This document shows, piece after piece, positions 43,330-55,619 of a DNA stretch of 64,000 nt (positions are counted from its first letter, which is position 1; each line of letters opens with the position of its first letter). The stretch is taken from contig JBAIAC010000006.1 of the NCBI GenBank assembly GCA_037349315.1, positions 56,602,501-56,666,500 of the forward strand, in the 5' to 3' direction. The DNA comes from Chelydra serpentina. Its lineage: Eukaryota > Chordata > Testudines > Chelydridae. The translations under genes were made by a program, and so were the position numbers. A model generated the notes under the pieces. It ran no database searches, was not told the DNA's origin, and was given only the letters and a program-made list of their open reading frames with translations.

Positions 43330-44260
43330 AATAGGATAACCCCTTCTTAATTGTTATTAGAACACTACAGCATGGAGCACCCATTTACTAAAGGTGGTAT
43401 CGACTGATGATTAAATGCCCAGCTTGGAGAACTTGGAGAAGGTATGCACAGAGGACCAGGTAGCTAGCTTTACAGATTCTCTCATATGACATGAATCTTT
43501 CTGTCTATTGAGTTACCACAGACCTGAAAAAGAGAAAGCATGTGCGCAAGCATACACGCACACTCTGATTTTGGAAAAGGAAGTTATACTTTGATTTGCA
43601 GGCCTCCAAGATACAATACCTTAGCCAGCTGGAATTGGAAGATTTAGATCTTTTCCCTTTGACACTGAATCACAGAGCAAAACCAGCATATTTCTGGACT
43701 GTAAAATTAATATTTATTTTGAGAGTTGTGCAGACATCCAAAATATGCCAGAATTTCCTTTTGGGGTGAGAGGAAGCTGGACAGATGGATGGAATGACAA
43801 TTTCCTGTACTCTATGCAACTATGAGATAATCTTTGGTATGAAGCCAAGGTTGGTTCTGAGTACCAGTTTATCTTTATGGAAAGCGTAGTATTAAGGTTC
43901 CCAGAAGAAAGATCTCCTGTGATCAGAGATGACTGCTATCAAAAAGCAATTTCAGTTGTTAGGAAGTACTGAGACAACGTCACGAATGATTCAAACGGAG
44001 AGCCAGTAAGGTCATGAAGAACCAAAATAAGATCCCATGGAGGAGCACTGTGCAGAGATTTAGTTCTCCAAAATGGGACCACCAAAATCAACAATGCCGG
44101 TTCTTGTCTGATCTTTTATAGTTTTCTAGTGGGAAGATGAAAAGGAGAAAAGGGGTTTAGGAGTCCTCTTGACCAATTTTGTGATAAGACATCTTGTTGC
44201 CTTGGTTTTGTGATCCTGTCAATGAGAGAAGAACATGTGAACACTGTTTCAGGTGGAGAA
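43330..44260 (-). pseudogene. DIRS-E tyrosine recombinase
   Basis: Minus-strand traces read LIAVISDHRRSFFWEP near 43905-43955 (the equivalent in DIRS-B is AFLEAITSARRVS, carrying the catalytic Arg). HKDKLVLRTNLGFIPKI follows, and ESVKLATWSSVHTFSKF comes at about 43430-43482. The last matches the C-terminal block TWSSVHMFSSHY of DIRS-B. Stops and shifts are frequent. Unlike DIRS-C and DIRS-D, the whole span of the domain is present. Confidence 0.62.
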
Positions 44261-44269
44261 ATCACAGAT

Positions 44270-44790
44270 CAACAGGAAAAATGAATAAATCTACAAGTAG
44301 CTTCCATTCTGAGTAATCTCTTTTGACTGCTGAGCCAGTCGCCTGTAATATTTTCTTTTATATGTGAAGGAAGCAGGTTGACAGTGAATTCTCCTCCGCC
44401 CAAGGCATCAGAAAGTGAGTTTCTTTTTATTGAACTGTGCTGTGCATTTTGTTCCATCTTGTCTGTTGATGTGTGACATGGCTAAGGTGTTGCCTGTCAT
44501 GACCAGCACATAAGGGGAGTCTAGATACAGGAGCTGAGCCTTTATACCATATTGAATTGTCCTGACTTGTAACCAGTTGTTACTGTCTTTGCTGTCGTTT
44601 GGACCATATTCTCCAGACAATCCTTGACTGTGTCTACACACCCCTTCCCTCCAGGCTGGCATCTGTGGCGATAACTTCCCTGACTGGTTCATCTATTGCA
44701 AAGCTCAACTAATTTACTTGGATTAAACCAGTATCTGAATAATACAATAGTCTCCTCGATAGAGATACCTTCACTGGTGAGTTACTCCTG
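44270..44790 (-). pseudogene. DIRS-E RNase H remnant
   Basis: A 94-codon stretch at 44408-44692 reads LVMTGNTLAMSHINRQDGTK, the RNase H block around an expected D-N-T motif (here GNT), followed by a broken tail. The N-terminal side lies beyond the inserted G-rich repeat, near 45660-45940. Confidence 0.55.
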
Positions 44791-45650
44791 AGGGAAGTCT
44801 GTGCCAAAAATTTAAAATTCTGCACCAAAAAAATAAAAATTCTGCACACAATATTTTTAAATTCTACAAATTTTATTTGTCAATAAATAAACGTAGAGGC
44901 TCCAGCATGGCAGTGGGGAGCACAGGCCACCTGCAGCCCTCCCACCCGCTAGGGCATGGACTTGGTGGTGAGGCTGTACCCAACCCTGACACCGCGCAAG
45001 GGATGCGCCTGCCCCCAAAATGCTCCAGGGCCCTGCCCCTCCATGCCAGGTGCAGGCAGGCAGGCTGAGCCCAATAGGATCCATTGGGGGGGGGGGGGGG
45101 AATCCAGGTGTGGGGTAAGAGTGTTCTGTGCGTGACAATCTGGGTATGGGATGGTTCAGGTGGGGGGTCTGGGGGAGATCTGGATGCACAGGGGCTCATT
45201 GTGAGGTTCCAGATCCAGGGGCAATGGGACTTTGCAGGGGGGTCCAGGTGAAGGTGGTTGGGCTCAGCAGGGGAATCTGGGTGAGGGGGCATGGGACTCA
45301 GCAGGGGGGTCTGGGTGTGGAGGGCTTAGCAGGGGGATCAGGGTGCTGGTGGGTTGGGGGTTTAGGTGTAACTGGTTGGGAGTCTGGGTGCAGGGGGCTC
45401 ACCAGGGTGGGGGCTGGAGTATGAGGGGCTAACCAGGGGGGTGGTCTGGGTGAAGATGGGTGGAGTTCAGTGGGGGGGTCCGACTGTAGGAAGTGAGGCT
45501 CAGTGGGGTGGGAGTTTGGGTGTGGGGGGCTCAGTGGGGGGTTCTGGGTACAGAGAAGGTCTGGGTATATGGGGGTCTGGATGCACAGGGATTGTGAGGG
45601 GAAGCAAAGAAATTTGCAGGGGACATGAATTCTGTGTGCACACAGTGGTG
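44790..45650. repeat. Inserted AT-rich head plus G-rich minisatellite
   Basis: The first part (44790-44890) has repeated phrases ctgtgccaaaaatttaaaat, aattctgcac and tctacaaattttatttgtc. From about 45160 to 45605 follows a G-rich tandem array with a period of about 25-30 bp, roughly gggtctgggtg then ggggctcagcagg. The array is degenerate but regular. G-runs are on the + strand, opposite to PHIP coding, so a PHIP transcript would be C-rich here. Open frames on both strands here are compositional and not genes. Confidence 0.65.
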
Positions 45651-45941
45651 TAGAATTCCCCGGAGTAGTGAGTGAAGATACTGAGGGAGGAATAGGACTA
45701 AAGTCTGTACTGACTTCATAAGAACACAAGCCCATGGAGGAACATCTATACAGGAGTCTATGGAATATCCATACAGGAATCTACTGATCACAGAAGCATG
45801 TGAAGATGGGTTGACCATTTTGATGCGATTCCTCAGCTTCTCCCATCTTTCCTACTAAATGAAAACTTTTTAGAGTGCCATATTTATCTCTACTCTGAGG
45901 TGTGGAAACTGCTGAGGTATTAACTAACTACACACAATTTA

Positions 45942-46384
45942 TCAAAGCTGTGGCTTGAATAAAGTGGTTATCAAGGAAGGGACAGACATGGAAATTCTCC
46001 TCTGAGAGCTGCTATTAACACTATCAACACTTGCAGGGGCTGTCGGTAAACCGAAAAAGACAAGGACCTGTGCGAGTAGTGTTGAGCTTCTAGAGCTAAG
46101 CAACTGTGACACTGCTGAATTAGGATAGGGAGCTGGGCATCCTTCAGATCTACTGATGTCATCAGGTGCCCCATGCTCATGGAAGCTAATGTGGACATTA
46201 AAAGTCCCCACCTCGAGTTTTAATTTCTTCATTAATCTGTTGCGTTATTACACATAAAGAACTGACTTGTATCCTGCTTTGACTAAGATGTAGTAAAGGC
46301 CTCAACTCTTTTCTGGAAAAAGTGACAGGTTCAGGTACTCCCATTCATGGAAAATGAAGGATGGCTGTCTTCACATTTAATCTC
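45942..46384 (-). pseudogene. DIRS-E reverse transcriptase remnant
   Basis: The frame at 45971-46198 reads TLASMSMGHLMTSVDLKDAQ, the RT block with the first catalytic aspartates (usually ASVDLKDAYFHIPI), then LPILIQQCH. Upstream, before the CR1 insertion, traces of VTFSRKELRPLL type remain. Broken and partial. Confidence 0.62.
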
Positions 46385-48330
46385 TTTTGTGGATCCTTTG
46401 ACAAGTGAGATGGGGTAAATCTGTGCCCTCTTTATGTATCCCAGGATTGCATAAGCTTTTGGCCACAGTATCACACTGGGAGCTTGTGTTCAGCTGATTA
46501 TTCACCATGACTCCCAAAACTTTTTCAGAAAGTCACTGCTACCCAGGATAGAGTCCCCATCCAGTAAGTATGGTCTACGTTCTTTGTTCCTAAATGTATA
46601 CATTTACATTTAGCTGTATTAAAACACATTGTTTGCTAGCATCCACTTTACCAAGAGAGCCAGATCACCCTGAATCAGTGATCTGTTCTCTTAATTATTT
46701 ACCGTTCCCCATTTTTGTGTCATCTGCAAACTTTGTCAGTGATGATTTTACGTTTTCTTCCAAGTCACTGATAAAATAGCAAAGGGCCAAGAACGAATCC
46801 CTGCAACAGCCTCCTGGGAAACAGATCTGCTTAATGACGATTCCCTATATACAGTTACATTTTAAAATCAATCAGCCAGTTTTCAAATCCAGTTAATGTG
46901 TGCCATGTTAATTTTATATTGTTCCAGGGTTTGTTTTTTTTATCATATTGCATGGTACTAAGTCAAACACCTGACAGAAGTCTAAGTATATTATGTCATC
47001 ACCATTACCTTTATCAGCCAAACTTGTAATCTCATCAAAAAAAGATATCAAGTTAATCTGACAGGATATGTTTTCCATAAACCCATGCTGATTTTCATTA
47101 ATTACACTACTCTCCTTTAATTCTTTATTAATCGAGTCACATAGGAGCTGCCCCATTAACTTGCCCAGGATCCACAACATACTGACAGACCTAGAATTAC
47201 CTGGGTCATCCCATTTACCCTTTTTAAAAATTGGCATAATATTGGCTTTTTTCCAGTCTTCTGGAACACCCCTAGTGCTCCAAATCTTATTGACAACTAA
47301 CATTAATGGTCCAGAGAGCTCTTCAGCCAACTCTTGTAATACTCTTGGATGCAAGTTCTCACCCTGCTGATTTTAAAATGTCTGACTTCAGTAGCTGCTG
47401 TTTAACATGCTCCAGAGAGAACAGTGGAATGGAAGGAGTGTTATCATCATCACATGATGAAAGTATATCATCTGTTTTTCCCCCAAATACAGAACAGAAA
47501 TATATCAACACTTCTACCTTTTCGGCATTATTGATAATTCTACCATTTCCATATACTAATGGATCAATACCATTGTCAGGATTCTTTGTGTTCCTAAGAT
47601 ATTTAAAAAGCTTGTCCTTGCTGTCCTCAGCTCCGGTGGCCAAGATTTCACCTTCTCTCTCGGCTTCCCTTATCAGTTTTCTACAATTCTTAACTACTGA
47701 TTTATATTCATTATTAACAAAATCCCCATTCTTATATTTTTATTTTTGTTTTTACAGCTGCCTTCACTTCCCCTCTAACCCAGGTCTTTTTTTAACTCAC
47801 ACAGCCTTCTTCCTTGACTGTGGAATTGTGACTTTTGGGGCATCTAGTAAGATGTTCTTAAATGATTCCCAATTATTATTCACATTTTTCAGATTTATTC
47901 TGTCTCACACCTGATTTGGATAATAATTGTTTTCAGCTTTGTGAAATTGGCCCCATTAAAGCACCAAGTATATACATTACCGGTTTAATTTTATTCTGTT
48001 TACGTATTATAAATGTGATCAAGCTACCATTAACCTTTAGTTCTGAGATCAGTTCCTCTTTATCTGTTAGGACAAGGTCTAATATAGAAGTTCTCTGTGC
48101 TGGCTGCAAATTATTGAGTTAGGAAACTGTCAACTATTACATTTAGAAATTCCAAGGATGTTTTACTACTGGAAGCATGAGACCTCCAGCATATATAACC
48201 CAAATTGAAGTCCCCCATGATCATGCAGTATTTTTTCCCTACATGTTGTAGGTAGGCACACAAGGAGGCAGTCCTACTGTGCCTTAGTGTGATTTTGTGG
48301 TCTGTAGCAGACAACAGCTAGTACCCCATC
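46385..48330 (-). pseudogene. CR1 ORF2: endonuclease and reverse transcriptase remnant
   Basis: Endonuclease trace: IMGDFNLGYICWRSHASSS at 48111-48314 (the GDFN catalytic block). RT traces: MHPRVLQELAEELSGPLMLV and PEDWKKANIMPIFKKGKWDD at 47200-47354, ENQHGFMENISCQINLISFF near 47050, and DIIYLDFCQVFDLVP near 46980. The catalytic box FADDTK is at 46719-46730, preceded by LALCYFISDLEENVKSSL. The order and wording are CR1. The protein would supply target-primed reverse transcription; here it is interrupted by stops and shifts. Confidence 0.78.
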
Positions 48331-48929
48331 AGTCCTTTCTCAGTTAGGACATCGATCCATATGCATTCAAGACCATTTTCTTCCAAGTTATTAGGAACTC
48401 AGAAACAGGTAATGCAATTTTTGACAGTGCCACTCCCCATTTCCTTTTGCTCACACAGTCCTTCCAAAATAGGCTATAACCATTTAACATTTCAATTGTG
48501 CGAGTCATCCCACCAGGTTACAGTAATACAAACTAGATCAAATTTAGGCTTATAAACGAACAGTTCTAATTCCTCATGTTTACCCAGGCTCCTAGCATTG
48601 GTGCACAGGCAATTAAAGAATTTATATCCTTTATGTCCTTTGGTTCCTTGATTAATTTTCTTCTGAACATCTCCATTTTATACTGAGTACTCATATCACC
48701 CCTCTTTTTTTACCCTCCCCTTTTGCTATTAGTTTACCCGCTTTCTAACTACTCTAGCCAGCCTGTCCCCCAGGAGATCGGTCCCCCTTCTACTCAGGTG
48801 GGGGCCATCCAAACTATACAGCTCCTCTCCCATAGAAGATGGACCCATGTTCTACAAAACTAAAGCCCTCCATCCTACATCACTTACCTAGCCAGTGATT
48901 CTCTTCCACAATCTTCTGCCTTCTGTCTT

Positions 48930-49290
48930 CCTTTGCTTGAGGGACAGCAAGGATCACAGAAAAGATGGCTTGGACATTTTTCTTCTTTGGCACACATCTA
49001 CTACCTGCGAGATATCCCGCGACGCAATGTCATTTGTACTAATATGAACGATCACCACTGGATCCTTGCCCATCATCTTCAAAAGCCCATCCAATCTTAG
49101 AGTGACGTCTCGTGCCCTGGAAACAGGAAGGCAGCATGCCATCCTGTTGTCCAACTGTCCTGTGCAGAACCTCCTTCTTTTTCTGAGTATTGAATCTCGA
49201 ATAAGGACAGTCTCTCTATTTTGGACAGTTTGAGAACTCTTTGCGAGTCGGTTTGATTTTCTTAAAAGTTGGGCCAAGCTGCTACCTATA
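48930..49290 (-). pseudogene. CR1 ORF1 esterase-like remnant
   Basis: An open stretch with VLIRDSILRKRRRF, then VSRARDVTLRLDGLL and VVIVHISTNDIASRD. In CR1-clade elements the second half of ORF1 is an SGNH/esterase-like domain; RDSI corresponds to the GDS block and HISTND to the usual GTND block. Most of ORF1 upstream is missing or lies in the DIRS-E 5' remnant. Confidence 0.6.
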
Positions 49291-49905
49291 TGTATGTTCC
49301 AGACTGAGTTCTTTTTCTATGTCAGTGCTGTTCAACTGTAACAGCAAGATGGGTGGGGTTAGCATGAGGGGGATGGGGATGGGCAGGCTTTGGCAGCTAG
49401 GCAAGAAGCTTCTCTGGTCCTTTAATATTGCACTTCATCCTCCCTTCTTGCCAGAGCAAGAGGATTTTGCTGCTTCCTGAGAACTCACCTGCTTGTGGGA
49501 GAAAGGATGCAGGAAACCCTGCCCTAATCTGAACATATGGGAGAGACCTGAGTCTCCATAGAACCAGAATATCTCTCCAGACTAGGCATTCAATCAGTTG
49601 GGAGGTACAAGAGACTGCATCTCGCTTTCCCCTTCTTAGTCTCCTCCACGCTGCACTCTATGTGGTTGAGCAGGGAGGGAGAGTCCCAGTAATTATGAGG
49701 AGAAAAGGAATCCCCATGCCAATAAAGACAGAATGCAGAAACCTGGAAATTTGAAGCCAAATTGAAAAGAAATTCTATATATTTGCTCCGTAGCAAGGTG
49801 GAGCTGATCTGCCTCTCTCTTGCCTAGAGCAGAGACATTTGGCTTCCTAAAACAAATATGTCTAATGTCATGGATCTGTGGACCTCATTACAAATAGTAA
49901 GTACA

Positions 49906-50734
49906 ATGCAAGTTCCCAGTCTCTTGGAAAAACTTAGTGCAATTTCAGTCAACAGGTTAAAAGGTGGAAAAACTTTTCAGCTTAGAAGACCCTTTGGCCT
50001 CAACCAAAATTCACTGAAACGATTAGAATTCAAGGGCATTAGTTTTTGAACTTTAAGTTCTTATGTTGAAAGAAAACTGCATTAAGACATTTTTAGGTTT
50101 CCCAACTGTCTCTCTACCCCTATCAATTTATATTATCTACTAAGGCTTTAAAAACTACTTGGGGTCCAGAATCTCAGCAATCCAATTTATGCCAGCCAAG
50201 TCTCTAGTCCCTTGGTAGTTAGAGGGCAAACTTAGCCCACTGTAATAATGTCAACAGATTTCTACAGTGTTGAGGCATGGGACATCATAAAAGCAAAAGA
50301 CCATAAGACATAACAGTAAATACATAAAAAAGAGGGGAAAAAATGTTAGACTTTTGAGCATACTTAGAATAGTACTAAAGAATTAGCAATACGGATGTTT
50401 GGAGAAAGAGAACAACAGAGTGGAAGATGAGTGAGGGCCCAATATTAAATGCAAACAGCAAAAAAAAAGCCACCAAAGATAACTAAGTCAGTTACTATAT
50501 AATATGTGAGTAACAATATCAACAAAAATCAAATCATACAAGTACAAAGATAAATCAGAGGGAAGGACCTTAATGTCAGATGACATTCTGAACTTGACAC
50601 ATATCGAGGGTGGAGGCTTACTAACTGCAGATATCTAAAATACATGAGAAACTGGGACTGAGAATTTATTTAAAAATTGACAAAAAAAATATAAATCAGA
50701 CAAGTTGCACAGTTTGTAGACTGTTACTTAGAAC
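49906..50734. other. PHIP intron, no recognised features
   Basis: AT-rich intron sequence between DIRS-E and the repeat at 50735; nothing recognisable. Confidence 0.45.
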
Positions 50735-50820
50735 AGGCTTGAAAGCTTGTCTCTCTCACCAACAGAAGTTGGTCCAACAAAAGATATTATCCCACCACCT
50801 TGTCTCACTTCAAACAGTAG
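50735..50820. repeat. Fragment of a common amniote repeat
   Basis: Carries aagcttgtctctctcaccaa, agaagttggtccaac and aaagatatta, wording I know as widespread in reptile genomes, probably the end of a DNA transposon. Class not certain. Confidence 0.45.
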
Positions 50821-50854
50821 ACCAGTAAGGCAACCACTGCAATAATATAACCAC

Positions 50855-51146
50855 AGGTATGTCTACACTGGAGCTGGAAGTGTAATTTCCAGCTCAGGTT
50901 GATATAACTGTACAAGCATTGATTGAGCTAGCATGTAAAAATAGCAGCATAGCTGTGGCTCAACGGGCAGTGGGATGGATTAGCTGCCCCAAATACATAC
51001 ATAGGATTGTAGTTAAGGCAACTAGCCCATCCTACCAACCATGGAGCTACAACTACATGGCTGTTTTTAGTATGCCACCTCGATCAAAGCAAGCATGGGT
51101 ACATCTGTCCAAAATTACACCTCCAGCTCCAATATAGACATAACCT
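50855..51146. mobile_element. MITE with about 32-bp terminal inverted repeats
   Basis: Left end aggtatgtctacactggagc then tggaagtgtaatt; the right end read in reverse complement is aggttatgtctatattggag then ctggaggtgtaatt. There are only a few mismatches over about 32 bp. Total length about 292 bp. No perfect target duplication visible, so hAT or Harbinger origin is open. Confidence 0.65.
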
Positions 51147-51470
51147 ATGAGAGAATCAAGGCATACACCAGTTTTAAATGTGGTATTTGTCAAATAATTA
51201 TGGATTACATTGTTACATACCCAGAAAATCCCTACCCATCAACCTCATGTCCACCCATAAAGGCCCTATATACATATAGAACTTTTGATATAACATTTGT
51301 CTTGCAAAGGACTCTTCCTTGCCTTCTTCCCTCAGTGCAGATTTGGGATTGGGGGGGGGGGGGGAAGAGAGTTTGGAAGATATAATTAATCTCTCCCTCT
51401 TTCCTCCAGCAGAAATAGCTTCCCAAGTAGCAGGATCCTTCCTTTGGTTCTGCAAGTAGTGTGTTTCCCT

Positions 51471-52171
51471 CTGTGATGGGATATACAAACCCCACACTGG
51501 GCAACAAGGGGTTAAGGAGCTGCTCTGGGCTCAGCCAGCCCTGCTCTGCCACACATGCAAAAGATGCACAGGCTGGAGGAGGAGTTAAAAGGGAGCAGGA
51601 CAGCTGACTTGGGGTAGACCAGGGAATGTTTTAGGACTGCAACTTGCAGCTCCTGAGAAAAGAGCTGAGGAAAAGCAGGATCCCTCACTACGACAACTGT
51701 CCAAAGATCCCTCCCTGAGGGAAGGGAGGACCTGCTTCAGGTACAACGTGAAGGGAAGCATTCCTCCTCCTCTCTCATATGTACTGAGTTTATTTGTGCT
51801 AATTCTCCTTGTTCTGTTTATGAGCTACCCCTGAAGGGGAGAGACCTGGAATTAAACTGACTGGAGGGCCAAGGTGCCAGGGGAGGCAGCCGCTGCTCCA
51901 AGGAAAGAGTTAACACACCATGCCTGACCACGAAGAGGTGCCATGCGGTGAGCTGACCCCATTCATGCCTTCCTGTTCAGTCTGCAAACTGTGGACAACA
52001 GAGGGATGGTAGGAAGTGGTTCAGGGAGGGCAGCCTGGAGGCACTCTTGGGTGTTGGACCCTTTTGTTACCCTCAGAGGGCCCTGGGGCAGTGGGAGGGC
52101 CCAGGCTCCCCTACCAAAACCCCTCTGCAAGTAGAACTACCTAAGCCCTGACCACTAGGTGACACTCCTCA
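51471..52171 (+). mobile_element. Possible solo LTR, unclassified
   Basis: The stretch starts TGTGATGGGATATACAAACC and may end near CTCACA at 52171, the TG...CA form of LTRs. It has a GC-rich body of about 700 bp with an attaaa signal near 51854. There is no coding content and no clear target duplication. It could equally be another GC-rich repeat. Confidence 0.3.
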
Positions 52172-54969
<2,798 letters not shown>

Positions 54970-55516
54970 TTAAAAAAAAATATTTGTTCAACTGCTGTCC
55001 CATTCTCTCAAACAGAAACAAATGACCCTAATTATTCAGTCTTTATTGCAAACTCAAGTAGTACCCAACACTACTAAAGGAAAAGTCACATAGTAGGGGG
55101 GGAAAGTAGCAACACCAACCGGTAAAATATTGCAAAGTTTGTCAGAAGGATTATCTTCCCACACAAAAACAATCCTCATGGATGAATCCCCTAGTCCTAC
55201 AAGTCTACACGCAAACCCAAACATAAAAAAAAGTTACTTACCTGTACAGTAACTGGAGTTCAAGATGTTTTGTCCTATATGTATTCCACTCTAGGTGCCC
55301 ATGCACCAGAGATTTCTGCTAGCAGTGTCCGTTTGGTTGTGCATGCGTCCTATCCTCCCACACATACTCAAGGGGTAAAGAGCAGTGTGTGACCAACTGC
55401 CACTTAAGCCCCTTTTCTACCACAGATCCCAAAGAGTACAGGAAGAGTCCAAAGCAGATGGGAAGAGAGGCCGATCACGGAATACACACATCTCAAAGAA
55501 CAACAATGAGCTATCT

Positions 55517-55608
55517 ACATGGGGGTGGAAGGCACTACTAGCCATCAGATGTACTCTAAGAGAACGGAGTGAGTTCTCCAAGGTCTTTGGCAAAAGGATA
55601 TAGTCCAA
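55517..55608 (-). pseudogene. DIRS-C recombinase N-terminal remnant
   Basis: The frame reads NSLRSLRVHLMASSAFHPHV and DSSLLF, matching the VKVHLATISEFHALVDGQ block of DIRS-B. It then runs directly into the internal complementary region. The catalytic core is absent. DIRS-D shows the same break after the same block. Confidence 0.62.
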
Positions 55609-55619
55609 AATACAACGTA

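Larger units (their letters stand above)
46385..49300 (-). mobile_element. CR1-type LINE nested in DIRS-E
   Basis: A roughly 2.9-kb minus-strand non-LTR retrotransposon with ORF1 remnant (48954-49277), endonuclease (48111-48314 and following) and reverse transcriptase (46385-47643). The 3' end expected for CR1 (terminal tail repeats) is not seen at 46385, where DIRS-E RT resumes. The copy therefore lost its 3' end, or the junction is complex. Many frame breaks. Confidence 0.75.
42866..49905 (-). mobile_element. DIRS-E: DIRS-like element with nested CR1 and minisatellite
   Basis: The left terminus (42866-43060) contains gtaatgaggtccatagatcc, and the right terminus (to about 49905) contains its inverse ggatctgtggacctcattac at 49863-49882. 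An internal complementary region at 43225-43300 combines cattttcctatt (inverse of the left outer edge at 42874-42886) with gtaatgagggccacagatcc (inverse of the right edge). From left to right, minus-strand recombinase (43330-44260), RNase H (44270-44790) and RT (45942-46380) remain. A G-rich repeat (about 44790-45650) splits the RNase H side. A CR1 LINE (46385-49300) replaces most of gag. Confidence 0.72.

Noticed and set aside
44857..45735. Several overlapping open frames in a G-rich block
   Set aside because: They are produced by the base composition of a minisatellite inserted in DIRS-E.
47306..47914. A 202-codon plus-strand open frame
   Set aside because: It is the antisense of the CR1 reverse transcriptase on the minus strand. 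The product is Ser/Leu-rich with no domain, while the opposite strand reads as CR1.
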